NCBI RefSeq assembly: GCF_030538695.1
Contig: NZ_JAUNTN010000007.1
Span: forward strand, 59,562-123,561
Direction of reading: 5' to 3'
DNA length: 64,000 bases
DNA from: Paracoccus sp. (in: a-proteobacteria)
Lineage (GTDB): Bacteria > Pseudomonadota > Alphaproteobacteria > Rhodobacterales > Rhodobacteraceae
The notes under the pieces are model-generated. The model worked only from the letters and a program-made list of their open reading frames with translations, did not search any database and was not told the DNA's origin. Of the stretch, positions 53,901-61,474 are shown one piece after another; position 1 is the first letter of the stretch; each line of letters starts with the position of its first letter. The translations under genes and the position numbers were made by a program.

Positions 53901-56210
53901 TCAGTGTTGCGTTTCGCCACTGTATTCGACTGTAAAGAAAAAATCATCGTCAGGATCACGGGCCACGACATCATCAGGGACAACCTCTGGCCCGGCGATA
54001 TAGACATTCGATCCGAAATGCCCATGCAACCGCGTCAGCTTGCGGGTGCGGTCGCTGTTCAGCGCGGTGTGGAACGCCTGATAGTTCGGCTGCGCCTTCA
54101 ATTCCCCGATCTTGGCCTTATGCGCCTCAACGCATTGCAAATGCATGGCCGCGATTTCGGGATCAGCCATCATCCGGTCATATTCGGCCTGAAGCAACGG
54201 CAGGATGCGGTGCATCCGCGTGTCCTCGACCACGTTGTGATTCATGCGGAACCAATAGGCCATGCCCTGATCGCGGTCCACATGGTTCACCCGGCCCCGG
54301 TCACGCTTGACCAGAAAACTTTCAGCCGAGCGCACCGCGTAATGGTTCAGCGCCACAAGATCATAGCCATAGGTGCCGGAATGAGACCGCCACGCATTGC
54401 GCCATTGATCCTTGGGCATCAGCTTGCCCGAGCCATTCACCCAGTTGATCCGGTCCACCGCCTGCGGCATCAGCCCCTTGGGCCGGTGAACACCCAGTTT
54501 CTTGAACAATCCGTCATTGCGGTAAAGCGTCTTGAAACCCCATGCCTGATGCGGCTTGTTCGCAAACTCACGGGCGGCGCGGGTGAATATCTGGGTGATG
54601 AACTCATCCTTGTATTCATCGACATCGGCATTACCGAACAGCCGCCATGTGCAGGAAATCATATTCGCATCCGGCACCGCATCGAACAGCGCCTTCATGG
54701 TGCCGTCGCCGGTATGGATGGCGATATATTCATCCACATCCATGCAGATCACCCAATCGGCGTTCTGAATGATGGGTTCATTATTGGCCGCATCCAGCGC
54801 CGCGTGCTGCGGTTTCATATTGACTTCACGATAGGGGTTATCGCGCCATTGCAGATAGCCCTTGCGTTCCAGCAATTGCAAAAGCTCGTCGGTGCCATCG
54901 GTGCAATCATTGGTATAGACCAGAAAATCACGCACCCCGATGGCGCGGTGATAGGCGATCCATTCCAGAATGAACGGACCTTCGTTCTTCATCGTGGTGA
55001 CAATGGCGACATGATCGGTGCGCTTGGCCGCCTCGGCACGGGCAGCGGCCTCATCCGCGGGGATGCGCAAGGGTTTCGCCCCCAGCGCTTCGGCCATGGT
55101 CAACAGGCGGTCATCTTCGATCAGGCTCGATTTCGGCACGATCTGCCCGACCTTTGACCGCTCGATCCCGTGCCGCAGCGCCATGAAACGCCAGAACGGC
55201 CAAGGCGGCGCAGATGTTTTTGCGCCAAGGATGCGCAGCATCATCCAGATCGTGCCGGAAGGCATCCGCGCAGGCGCCACGCACCAGCGTGATTCAGCGG
55301 ATTGCGCGTCAAAGCGACGGCAGATGTGATCTCCGAAGCCCGGCTCGGTGCCTTTACGCAGACCCCAGGGATAGACCCGCTCACCCCGCAAAGGCAGCAC
55401 GCCCATGGGCATATCCTGCGCCATGTCAAAGATGCTGCCGCGTTCATCCGGGGGGGCGACCAGATCCATCAGCTCCAGATTGGCAACGGCGCGGGCAGAG
55501 GCCAGAAACTTGGCCCGGATCAGATCGAACAGCAGGCGATAGGACAGCGGCGCGTGCCACGGGTCGGGCGCAGGCTGCTCCATCCGGTCCTTGCCCGGCG
55601 CGTCGGGCGCGTTCATCGGGTGCTGTTCCGCCCCGCGCGCCGCATCACCCAGCGGCATGTCGCAATCGACCACCATCACGATCATGCCCGCCAGATCATC
55701 CGCCGCAGCCGGATCATCCGCCAGAAGCCGCGACAGATCGGCCACCAGATCGTCGGCATGGCCGGGGGCCGCACGGTCGATCACCAGCGCCGCATCGGCA
55801 CGATGCTGGCGACGATGCCACAGCAGCCAGTCACGCAAAACTTCGGGCGTTTCATTGTTGCAATGACCAAGGATCACATTGCGGCCCGCAAACAGACCGG
55901 TTTCCGACGGCTCGACCCGGATCAGGGCATCACAACCGGCCAGTGGCAGCTTGACCTGACCATCGGCCTCACGCTCAAGATCCATCACCGCCGCACCGGA
56001 CACGATCCGCGACCAGCGCACATTGCCCTGACCCTCGGGGATCAGCGCATCGGCGTCGATCCCGTCCGAGAAATACAGCCGCGCCTGACCGGGCAAATCT
56101 GCAACCGGTACCGCTGCCAGCAAGGCCCCACCACGCGCAGCATCATTACAAAGCTGACCCAGCGGGCGGGCGGTAATAGTTTGGCGCAGGATGGTGGAAG
56201 GCACGGCCAC
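53901..56210 (-). CDS. Large glycosyltransferase (GT92/GT2-like) with extra N-terminal half
   Basis: A 769-residue protein. Residues 398-700 form a glycosyltransferase domain of the GT2/GT92-like (DUF23) type: HVAIVTTMKNEGPFILEWIAYHR at its start, TNDCTDGTDELL, CMDVDEYIAIH (D-x-D 491-493) and HYAVRSAESFLVKRDRG. The first 390 residues have no clear family, but residues 112-190 (VILGHCNNETPEVLRDWLLWHRR ... VVDCDMPLGDA) parallel the same pattern and may be a degenerate copy. It is the first gene of the minus-strand arm, divergent from the next one. Sugar and acceptor are unknown. Confidence 0.75.
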   Translation of the reverse strand: MAVPSTILRQTITARPLGQLCNDAARGGALLAAVPVADLPGQARLYFSDGIDADALIPEGQGNVRWSRIVSGAAVMDLEREADGQVKLPLAGCDALIRVEPSETGLFAGRNVILGHCNNETPEVLRDWLLWHRRQHRADAALVIDRAAPGHADDLVADLSRLLADDPAAADDLAGMIVMVVDCDMPLGDAARGAEQHPMNAPDAPGKDRMEQPAPDPWHAPLSYRLLFDLIRAKFLASARAVANLELMDLVAPPDERGSIFDMAQDMPMGVLPLRGERVYPWGLRKGTEPGFGDHICRRFDAQSAESRWCVAPARMPSGTIWMMLRILGAKTSAPPWPFWRFMALRHGIERSKVGQIVPKSSLIEDDRLLTMAEALGAKPLRIPADEAAARAEAAKRTDHVAIVTTMKNEGPFILEWIAYHRAIGVRDFLVYTNDCTDGTDELLQLLERKGYLQWRDNPYREVNMKPQHAALDAANNEPIIQNADWVICMDVDEYIAIHTGDGTMKALFDAVPDANMISCTWRLFGNADVDEYKDEFITQIFTRAAREFANKPHQAWGFKTLYRNDGLFKKLGVHRPKGLMPQAVDRINWVNGSGKLMPKDQWRNAWRSHSGTYGYDLVALNHYAVRSAESFLVKRDRGRVNHVDRDQGMAYWFRMNHNVVEDTRMHRILPLLQAEYDRMMADPEIAAMHLQCVEAHKAKIGELKAQPNYQAFHTALNSDRTRKLTRLHGHFGSNVYIAGPEVVPDDVVARDPDDDFFFTVEYSGETQH

Positions 56211-56445
56211 GGAACATCTCGAATCTGACCCGGAATACCGGGCCGATACTTATGCGCATTTACGCTAAGGGTCAACTATTTCACAATTTTCGTATAGAAA
56301 TATGCGTTTTCGGCACAAGCGGCCACCCGCAGGCATCGGCGGAAAACCGCTGGTCAAACGATATGATTTTCTGTATCAAAGCAATGCTTTCAATGACTTT
56401 ATCAGCCGCGTTTGCCGCGGAAAACGCCAGCCAGACGGTAACCCA

Positions 56446-58428
56446 ATGCCCGACCAGACCCGTTTTCTTGCCCTTGCCACCGTCAAGAACGAAGGTGCAT
56501 TCCTGCTGGAATGGCTGGCCTGGCACCGGCTGATCGGCTTTACCGATTTCTTGGTCTTTCAGAACGGCTCGGTCGATGGCACCAAGGAATTACTGGCCCT
56601 GTTGGCTGAACATGGGCTGATCACCTATCACGACAATGACGGCATCCGCTTCCGCTCTCCGCAGCGCCATTCTTATCGTCAGGCGAGCCAATCCGATTTG
56701 TTTCGTCAGGTCGATTGGGCCATCGCCATCGACGCAGATGAGTTCATCCGTATTGATGTTCCCGGCGGCACCCTGCCGGATCTGATCGCCGCCTATCCCG
56801 ATGATGCCGAAGAAATCCGTCTGAACTGGCATAATTTCGGCCACAGCCAGCAATACACGCTGGAATCTGATCTGGTGGTGTCGCGGTTCACCCACTGCCT
56901 GCCCGAAGACATACGGCGCAAAAACCGTATTCCGACCAAAACAATTTTCCGCCCGACATCCTTTGCCCGCTTTGGCGTTCATTCCCCAAAATCGCACGTC
57001 GCGCCGACATGGCATTCCTATGACGGTTCGGCCAACCGGATCGAAAGCCCCGAAACGCTGGCGGTTGGTCATCACGACCCAGAGGCCGGCCGGCTGGCGT
57101 CGGTGCATCATTACATCGTCAAGGATACCGAAAACTTCGTGCTGAAATGCGACCGGGGCAAATCCGGCCATGTGAACCGCGACATGAAGGAACTCTACTG
57201 GAGGAACTGGAACGCCCGTGGCGGCATTGATACGACCATGGCCGCACAGGCCGGACGCATCGCAGAGGAAATCCAGCGTATCGACGCGATTTGCGGCGGG
57301 CAGGCACTAAAGATCCAGCAGGCGGCAATGGTGTGGCGGCATGAACGCTATGCGCAATTGATGGGTGATCCTGAATATGCGATCATCACCAAAGAGATTC
57401 TCGAATACGAAAATCAGCCGGTTCCCGAAGCCATTGCACGGGTCGCAAGCCAATTGCCCAGCCCTGAACAACCTGCCCCGGCGCTGCCCGATACCCCCCC
57501 TGCAGCGGTTGCAGAACCCGCAGGCCCGAACCTTGATTTCAGCCTGATGCGCGAAATGGCACAGACGCAGGGCGGTGAGTTCCACGAAACAGAGCATCAT
57601 GTCGTGGTGCATATTCCGGGCCGGGACCGGCTTGTCTTCGGCTTTGACAACCTGTCGTCGATGGGCGTTCCCGGCCCGCGCAAACCCTGGGCATTCGACC
57701 TGATCCGGGCGCAGGGCTGGGGCGCGCTTGGGGTGATGGTCAAGCGCAATGACTGGTTCCGCTCGGATGCGCTGTTCGATGTGCTGGAGGATATGCGCGA
57801 CCGTGGCATTTACGCCAGCTATCCTGCGGTTTCGATGTATGGGGCCTCGATGGGGGCCTTTGGCGCAGCGGCTTTCGCGCCGCTGGCACCGGGCTGCACG
57901 GTTCTGGCCTTTGCGCCGCAATCTTCGCTGGCCGCCGATCTGGTTCCGTTCGAGCGTCGCTATCGCTATGCACGCCGCCCGGAATGGTGGGCGCTGCCGC
58001 GCTATCGTGACGCCGCCGAGGGGATCAAGGCTGCGGGCAAGGCGATCATCGTCCACGACCCCTTGATCGGTGCCGACAAAGCCCATGCCGAGCGACTACT
58101 GGGTGATAACGGTGTCGATCTGCGCTGGCCTTTTCTGACGCATAAGATCCCGCCCCGTTTCAAGCTGATGAAAATCCTGAAGGATATTGCGCTTGAAGGC
58201 ATGGCCGGAAGGCTGGACCGCGCCCGGTTCTGCGAACTGATGCGGGCGCGGCGCGATTGCAACGCTTACCTTGTTGATATGCTGTCTGGTGCTGCTCAGC
58301 GGGGGCATACGAAACTGGCACAGGCCGCGCTGAAACAGGCTAGAAACCATAAGGACAACTGGAAGCTGCGCCAGCTCGAACGCAGCATACGGCGACAAGT
58401 TTCTGAAACAGAATCCGTCGGAAACTGA
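56446..58428 (+). CDS. Glycosyltransferase fused to an alpha/beta-hydrolase-like domain
   Basis: A 660-residue fusion. Residues 1-320 are a GT2/GT92-like transferase (FLALATVKNEGAFLLEWLAWHR, FQNGSVDGTKELL, IAIDADEFIRI with D96-A-D98, HHYIVKDTENFVLKCDRGKSGHV). A Pro/Ala linker (about 335-362) leads to a hydrolase-like domain (380-600) paralogous to that in the gene at 51447: Ser468 in GASMG, Asp538 in IVHDPL, His566 in FLTHKI. I chose ATG 56446 because the conserved domain begins eight residues later; an earlier start at 56302 adds 48 basic, non-conserved residues. It leads the plus-strand arm of the cluster. Confidence 0.72.
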   Translation: MPDQTRFLALATVKNEGAFLLEWLAWHRLIGFTDFLVFQNGSVDGTKELLALLAEHGLITYHDNDGIRFRSPQRHSYRQASQSDLFRQVDWAIAIDADEFIRIDVPGGTLPDLIAAYPDDAEEIRLNWHNFGHSQQYTLESDLVVSRFTHCLPEDIRRKNRIPTKTIFRPTSFARFGVHSPKSHVAPTWHSYDGSANRIESPETLAVGHHDPEAGRLASVHHYIVKDTENFVLKCDRGKSGHVNRDMKELYWRNWNARGGIDTTMAAQAGRIAEEIQRIDAICGGQALKIQQAAMVWRHERYAQLMGDPEYAIITKEILEYENQPVPEAIARVASQLPSPEQPAPALPDTPPAAVAEPAGPNLDFSLMREMAQTQGGEFHETEHHVVVHIPGRDRLVFGFDNLSSMGVPGPRKPWAFDLIRAQGWGALGVMVKRNDWFRSDALFDVLEDMRDRGIYASYPAVSMYGASMGAFGAAAFAPLAPGCTVLAFAPQSSLAADLVPFERRYRYARRPEWWALPRYRDAAEGIKAAGKAIIVHDPLIGADKAHAERLLGDNGVDLRWPFLTHKIPPRFKLMKILKDIALEGMAGRLDRARFCELMRARRDCNAYLVDMLSGAAQRGHTKLAQAALKQARNHKDNWKLRQLERSIRRQVSETESVGN

Positions 58429-58446
58429 CCGGCGGGCCTCATTCCA

Positions 58447-59376
58447 ATGACAATCCCTGTCATTCTTTTGCACCGCAAGGGTCAGGCTCGGATGGGCGGC
58501 AAGATCATGCGCTGCGATCAACTTGCGGCGATCTGCAACAGGTCACTTGGCCAGCGTTACAGCTTTTCGGTTCAAAGCCTGCTGAACAATCCGGGTCCAG
58601 CGCGTGATGCCGGTATCCGGGCGCTGACAGGTGCGGTGGTCATCGGGCTGAAAGGCGTGTTTCAAAATCTGAGCGCCGCCGAGATGAAACAGATCAAATC
58701 CACCTCTCTGGCCGTCGGGATGGATTATCTGGACATGACCGCACGACGCCTGTTTGCACCTGATTTTGTTGATTTCCACATCTCTGCCTCAGTATCTGGA
58801 CAGCGACATCTGGTTGCCTGCGCTAAGCGCGACAGGCAGGCCACAGGCCGGGTGTTCTACCTGCCGCATCACTGGGATCCACGGCTGACACGGCAAAAGC
58901 CGCAACAGGATCAATGGGCGGTGGCTTATTTCGGCCGGGTCGAGAACGCCCATATCCCCGAAACCGCCCGCAGCCTGCTGACCCAGCCCGATTATGGCAA
59001 GGACAGCGATTTCGGGCAGGTCCTGGCGCAGATGTGCCGCACACCGCTGCACTATGCCGTGCGGCCCGAGCTTGGGGCCGCCACCGCACCGCTGAAACCC
59101 TTTACCAAAGGCTTCAATGCCGCCGCCTGCGGGGCGAATATCATCTGCACCGCCGACACCACCGACGCGATTCACTATCTTGGCAAGGATTATCCCTACC
59201 TGCTTCCCGACAGTTCGGATGCCACGATTCTGGACTGTCTGGCACGCGCCAAGGATGATTTCGGCGGCCCGGTCTGGAATGATGCGCTGGATCGGATGCA
59301 AATGCTGCGCAAGCGCACCGCCCCCAGAATGGTGGCACGCCATATGGGCAAGATATTGGATCAGGTTCTGGCCTGA
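58447..59376 (+). CDS. Uncharacterised protein, possible GT-B glycosyltransferase
   Basis: A 309-residue protein 18 bases downstream of the fusion gene. I do not recognise the family. The fold pattern suggests a GT-B enzyme: an N-terminal half with MGGKIMRCDQLAAIC, a middle linker (VFYLPHHWDP), and a C-terminal half with PFTKGFNAAACGANIICTADTTDAIHYLG, which resembles the donor-binding helix-loop of GT-B transferases. A CapM/WcbB-like role in surface polysaccharide is possible. No signal peptide or membrane helix. Codon usage matches the neighbours. Confidence 0.6.
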   Translation: MTIPVILLHRKGQARMGGKIMRCDQLAAICNRSLGQRYSFSVQSLLNNPGPARDAGIRALTGAVVIGLKGVFQNLSAAEMKQIKSTSLAVGMDYLDMTARRLFAPDFVDFHISASVSGQRHLVACAKRDRQATGRVFYLPHHWDPRLTRQKPQQDQWAVAYFGRVENAHIPETARSLLTQPDYGKDSDFGQVLAQMCRTPLHYAVRPELGAATAPLKPFTKGFNAAACGANIICTADTTDAIHYLGKDYPYLLPDSSDATILDCLARAKDDFGGPVWNDALDRMQMLRKRTAPRMVARHMGKILDQVLA

Positions 59377-59404
59377 CCAGACATCCCCGCAACAAACGAC
59401 CAAT

Positions 59405-59617
59405 ATGCAGGTATCCGACACCCCGTATATCGCAGACATGCTGCAAAAACGTCATGGGATCAGGTTTTTCCCACCTGTCCGCGAGACGGTGCCGCTTGTG
59501 TCTCCTCATGCCCGGTTCGAGGCTTTTACCCGGTTCCTGCCCGGCCAGTTCATGCCGCTTGGCGCATTCAGCTATTCACAAAGCTGGTTTTCTTTGCTGC
59601 ATCAGTCGGGGCGCTGA
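59405..59617 (+). pseudogene. Truncated O-acetyltransferase fragment
   Basis: A 70-residue open frame (MQVSDTPYIADMLQKRHGIR...). Its last part, FLPGQFMPLGAFSYSQSWF, resembles the region just before the hexapeptide-repeat domain in polysaccharide O-acetyltransferases, where IGRYCSIA normally follows. Here the chain stops at LLHQSGR and the following DNA belongs to the tetR gene, so the catalytic domain is missing. No good ribosome-binding site is seen. A 3 x 7-bp tandem repeat lies eight bases after the stop. The family call is tentative. Confidence 0.45.
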
Positions 59618-59624
59618 ACGGCTT

Positions 59625-59645
59625 GCGAACAGCGAACAGCGAACA
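59625..59645. repeat. Tandem repeat 3 x GCGAACA
   Basis: Three perfect head-to-tail copies of the 7-mer GCGAACA in the gap between the truncated acetyltransferase fragment and the convergent tetR gene, near the point where the fragment breaks off. Confidence 0.85.
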
Positions 59646-59674
59646 ATAAGACCCCGGATCAGATACCGCCGCAA

Positions 59675-60202
59675 TCACGCAATCCGCGACCGGATCGCGG
59701 TCAGCAGGGCGGTGACACCCTCCGGGCTGGTGCTGTTGATGCCGAAAAGCCGGTCTGATCGCAGGCCGTTCAGCGCGTGGATCACCAGCTCCGCCAGCAC
59801 CGGATCATCGGATTCGGCGCGGGCGCGGGTCAGGATGTGGTCCTGATAGTCACCAAGCGGGGCCAGAATGGCGGGATCTTCGGCCAGCGCCGCCAACAGC
59901 CCGGCATCGTGATCATCCTGATCCCAGTCGCGCTCGAACCCGTCCACGATCTCATGCAGAACGGCATTGGGCCGGGCCGGATCGCAGTTTTCCAGCCGCG
60001 CCCGCGCCTCGGTCAGAAAATCCTCGACCAGCGCCTGCATCAGCGCCGATTTCGAGGGGAAATGATACAGCAGCCCACCCTTGGACACCCCCGCAAGCGC
60101 CGCGACCGCCTCCAGCGAGGCACCGCCTACGCCCTGCGTCATGGTGATTTCCTGAGCCGCCTTCAGGATTTTCGCGCGGGTCGCTGTAGGATTGCGGGCC
60201 AT
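59675..60202 (-). CDS. TetR-family repressor of the second RND operon
   Basis: A 175-residue TetR protein. The helix-turn-helix (residues 8-55: TRAKILKAAQEITMTQG, ASLEAVAALAGVSKGGLLYHFPSK) is clear. The C-terminal domain contains HDAGLLAALAEDPAILAPLGDYQ, which resembles the TetR_C domain found with RND regulators. I chose ATG 60202 (MARNPTATRAK); an ATG five codons earlier (60217) would abut the palindrome. It faces the RND operon across a 96-base gap with a perfect operator, so it likely represses both directions. Confidence 0.9.
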   Translation of the reverse strand: MARNPTATRAKILKAAQEITMTQGVGGASLEAVAALAGVSKGGLLYHFPSKSALMQALVEDFLTEARARLENCDPARPNAVLHEIVDGFERDWDQDDHDAGLLAALAEDPAILAPLGDYQDHILTRARAESDDPVLAELVIHALNGLRSDRLFGINSTSPEGVTALLTAIRSRIA

Positions 60203-60223
60203 GGTGTGACTTTGCATTGACAA

Positions 60224-60239
60224 TACCGTCCAGACGGTA
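60224..60239. promoter_or_regulatory. TetR operator of the second RND operon
   Basis: TACCGTC-CA-GACGGTA: perfect 7-bp arms, 2-bp centre, between the divergent tetR and adaptor genes. A TTGACA (-35) at 60217-60222 and TAAAGT at 60238-60243 flank it, so a bound repressor would cover the promoter spacer. Confidence 0.8.
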
Positions 60240-60298
60240 AAGTTTATGCCTGACGGTTTCAACCCCTGATTCCGGGGGATAACGGCGGAGGCTATCAG

Positions 60299-61474
60299 GT
60301 GGTCAAGCGTTTCATCATCGCCATTCTGGCGCTGGTTCTGATCGGCGGCGGGCTGGTCGGGTTCAACCTGTTCCGCGACAAGATGATCCGCGACATCTTT
60401 GCCAACCTGCCGGTGCAAGTGCTGCCGGTCACGACGGTGACGGTGCAGCCGGTGACATGGCAGCCGGTTATCGAGGCCATCGGCACCGCCAATGCGGGGC
60501 AGGGGGTTGAACTGACGGTCGAGGCGGCGGGCATTGTCCATGAGGTTGCCTTCAGCCCCAACCAGAAGGTTCAGGCGGACGATCTGGTGCTGCGGCTGGA
60601 TGATGTGACGCAGGTGGCCGATCTGGAATCGGCGCAGACTCAGCTTGATCTGACCCAAACCGCGCTGAACCGCGCCCGCCAGCTTCGCGGTCGGGGCGTG
60701 GCGACGGATGCGGCGTTCGAGGCCGCCGAGGCCAATTTCCGCACCGCCGAGGCCACCCTTGCCCGCGCCCGCGCCGCGCTGCAAACCCGGCGGCTGGTTG
60801 CGCCCTTCACCGGCACCATCGGCCTGCCGCGTGTTGATCCCGGCGCTTATATCACCCCCGGCACGGTGGTGGCGACCTTGCAGGATCTGGATCGGATGCG
60901 GGTTGATTTTACCCTGCCAGAGCAGGAATTGCCGCATCTGCATATCGGCCAGACTATCACCATCAGCAGCGATCAGGGCGACGACAGCCTGACGGGCAGG
61001 ATCTCGGGGATTGATCCCAAGATCGACTCGGCCAGCCGGATGGTGGCGATCCGTGGCGAGGTCGAAGGCACCGCGGGTCGCCTGACGCCGGGCCAGTTCG
61101 TGCAGATCAGCGTCGCCCTGCCGGTCGAGGAAAACGCCATCGCCCTGCCGCAAACCACCATTGTTTCAAGCCTCTATGGCGATTACGTTTATCGCCTGCA
61201 CAAGCTGGATGAAACCGATGAGGACGGCAGCCCGCAGTTCGAGGTGCGGCAGGTCTTCATCCAGCCGGGCCGCCGCGCCGCCGGGCTGATCGAGATTCTT
61301 GGCGACGCGCTGGCACCGGGCGATCAGATCGTGACTTCGGGCCAGAACCGGCTGTCGAACGGTGCGCGGGTGACGGTGGACAACAGCGTGACGCCAGACG
61401 GGCAGGGGCAGACCCCGCCTGCTGCGCCGCCCGCTGAGCCAGCAGCAGAACCCGCAGCGGAGGCCAGCCAGTGA
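60299..61474 (+). CDS. RND efflux periplasmic adaptor
   Basis: A 391-residue membrane fusion protein with an N-terminal signal-anchor (IIAILALVLIGGGLVGFNLF, residues 6-25) rather than a clear cleavable peptide. The lipoyl domain (GIVHEVAFSPNQKVQADDLVLRLDD and LVAPFTGTIGLPRVDPGAYI), a short coiled coil and the beta-barrel (VDFTLPEQELPHLHIGQ) are typical of the MexE/CusB-like adaptors. The last 25 residues are Ala/Pro/Glu-rich. The start is GTG 60299 with GGAGG about eight bases before. It overlaps the permease start (GTGA). Confidence 0.9.
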   Translation: MVKRFIIAILALVLIGGGLVGFNLFRDKMIRDIFANLPVQVLPVTTVTVQPVTWQPVIEAIGTANAGQGVELTVEAAGIVHEVAFSPNQKVQADDLVLRLDDVTQVADLESAQTQLDLTQTALNRARQLRGRGVATDAAFEAAEANFRTAEATLARARAALQTRRLVAPFTGTIGLPRVDPGAYITPGTVVATLQDLDRMRVDFTLPEQELPHLHIGQTITISSDQGDDSLTGRISGIDPKIDSASRMVAIRGEVEGTAGRLTPGQFVQISVALPVEENAIALPQTTIVSSLYGDYVYRLHKLDETDEDGSPQFEVRQVFIQPGRRAAGLIEILGDALAPGDQIVTSGQNRLSNGARVTVDNSVTPDGQGQTPPAAPPAEPAAEPAAEASQ

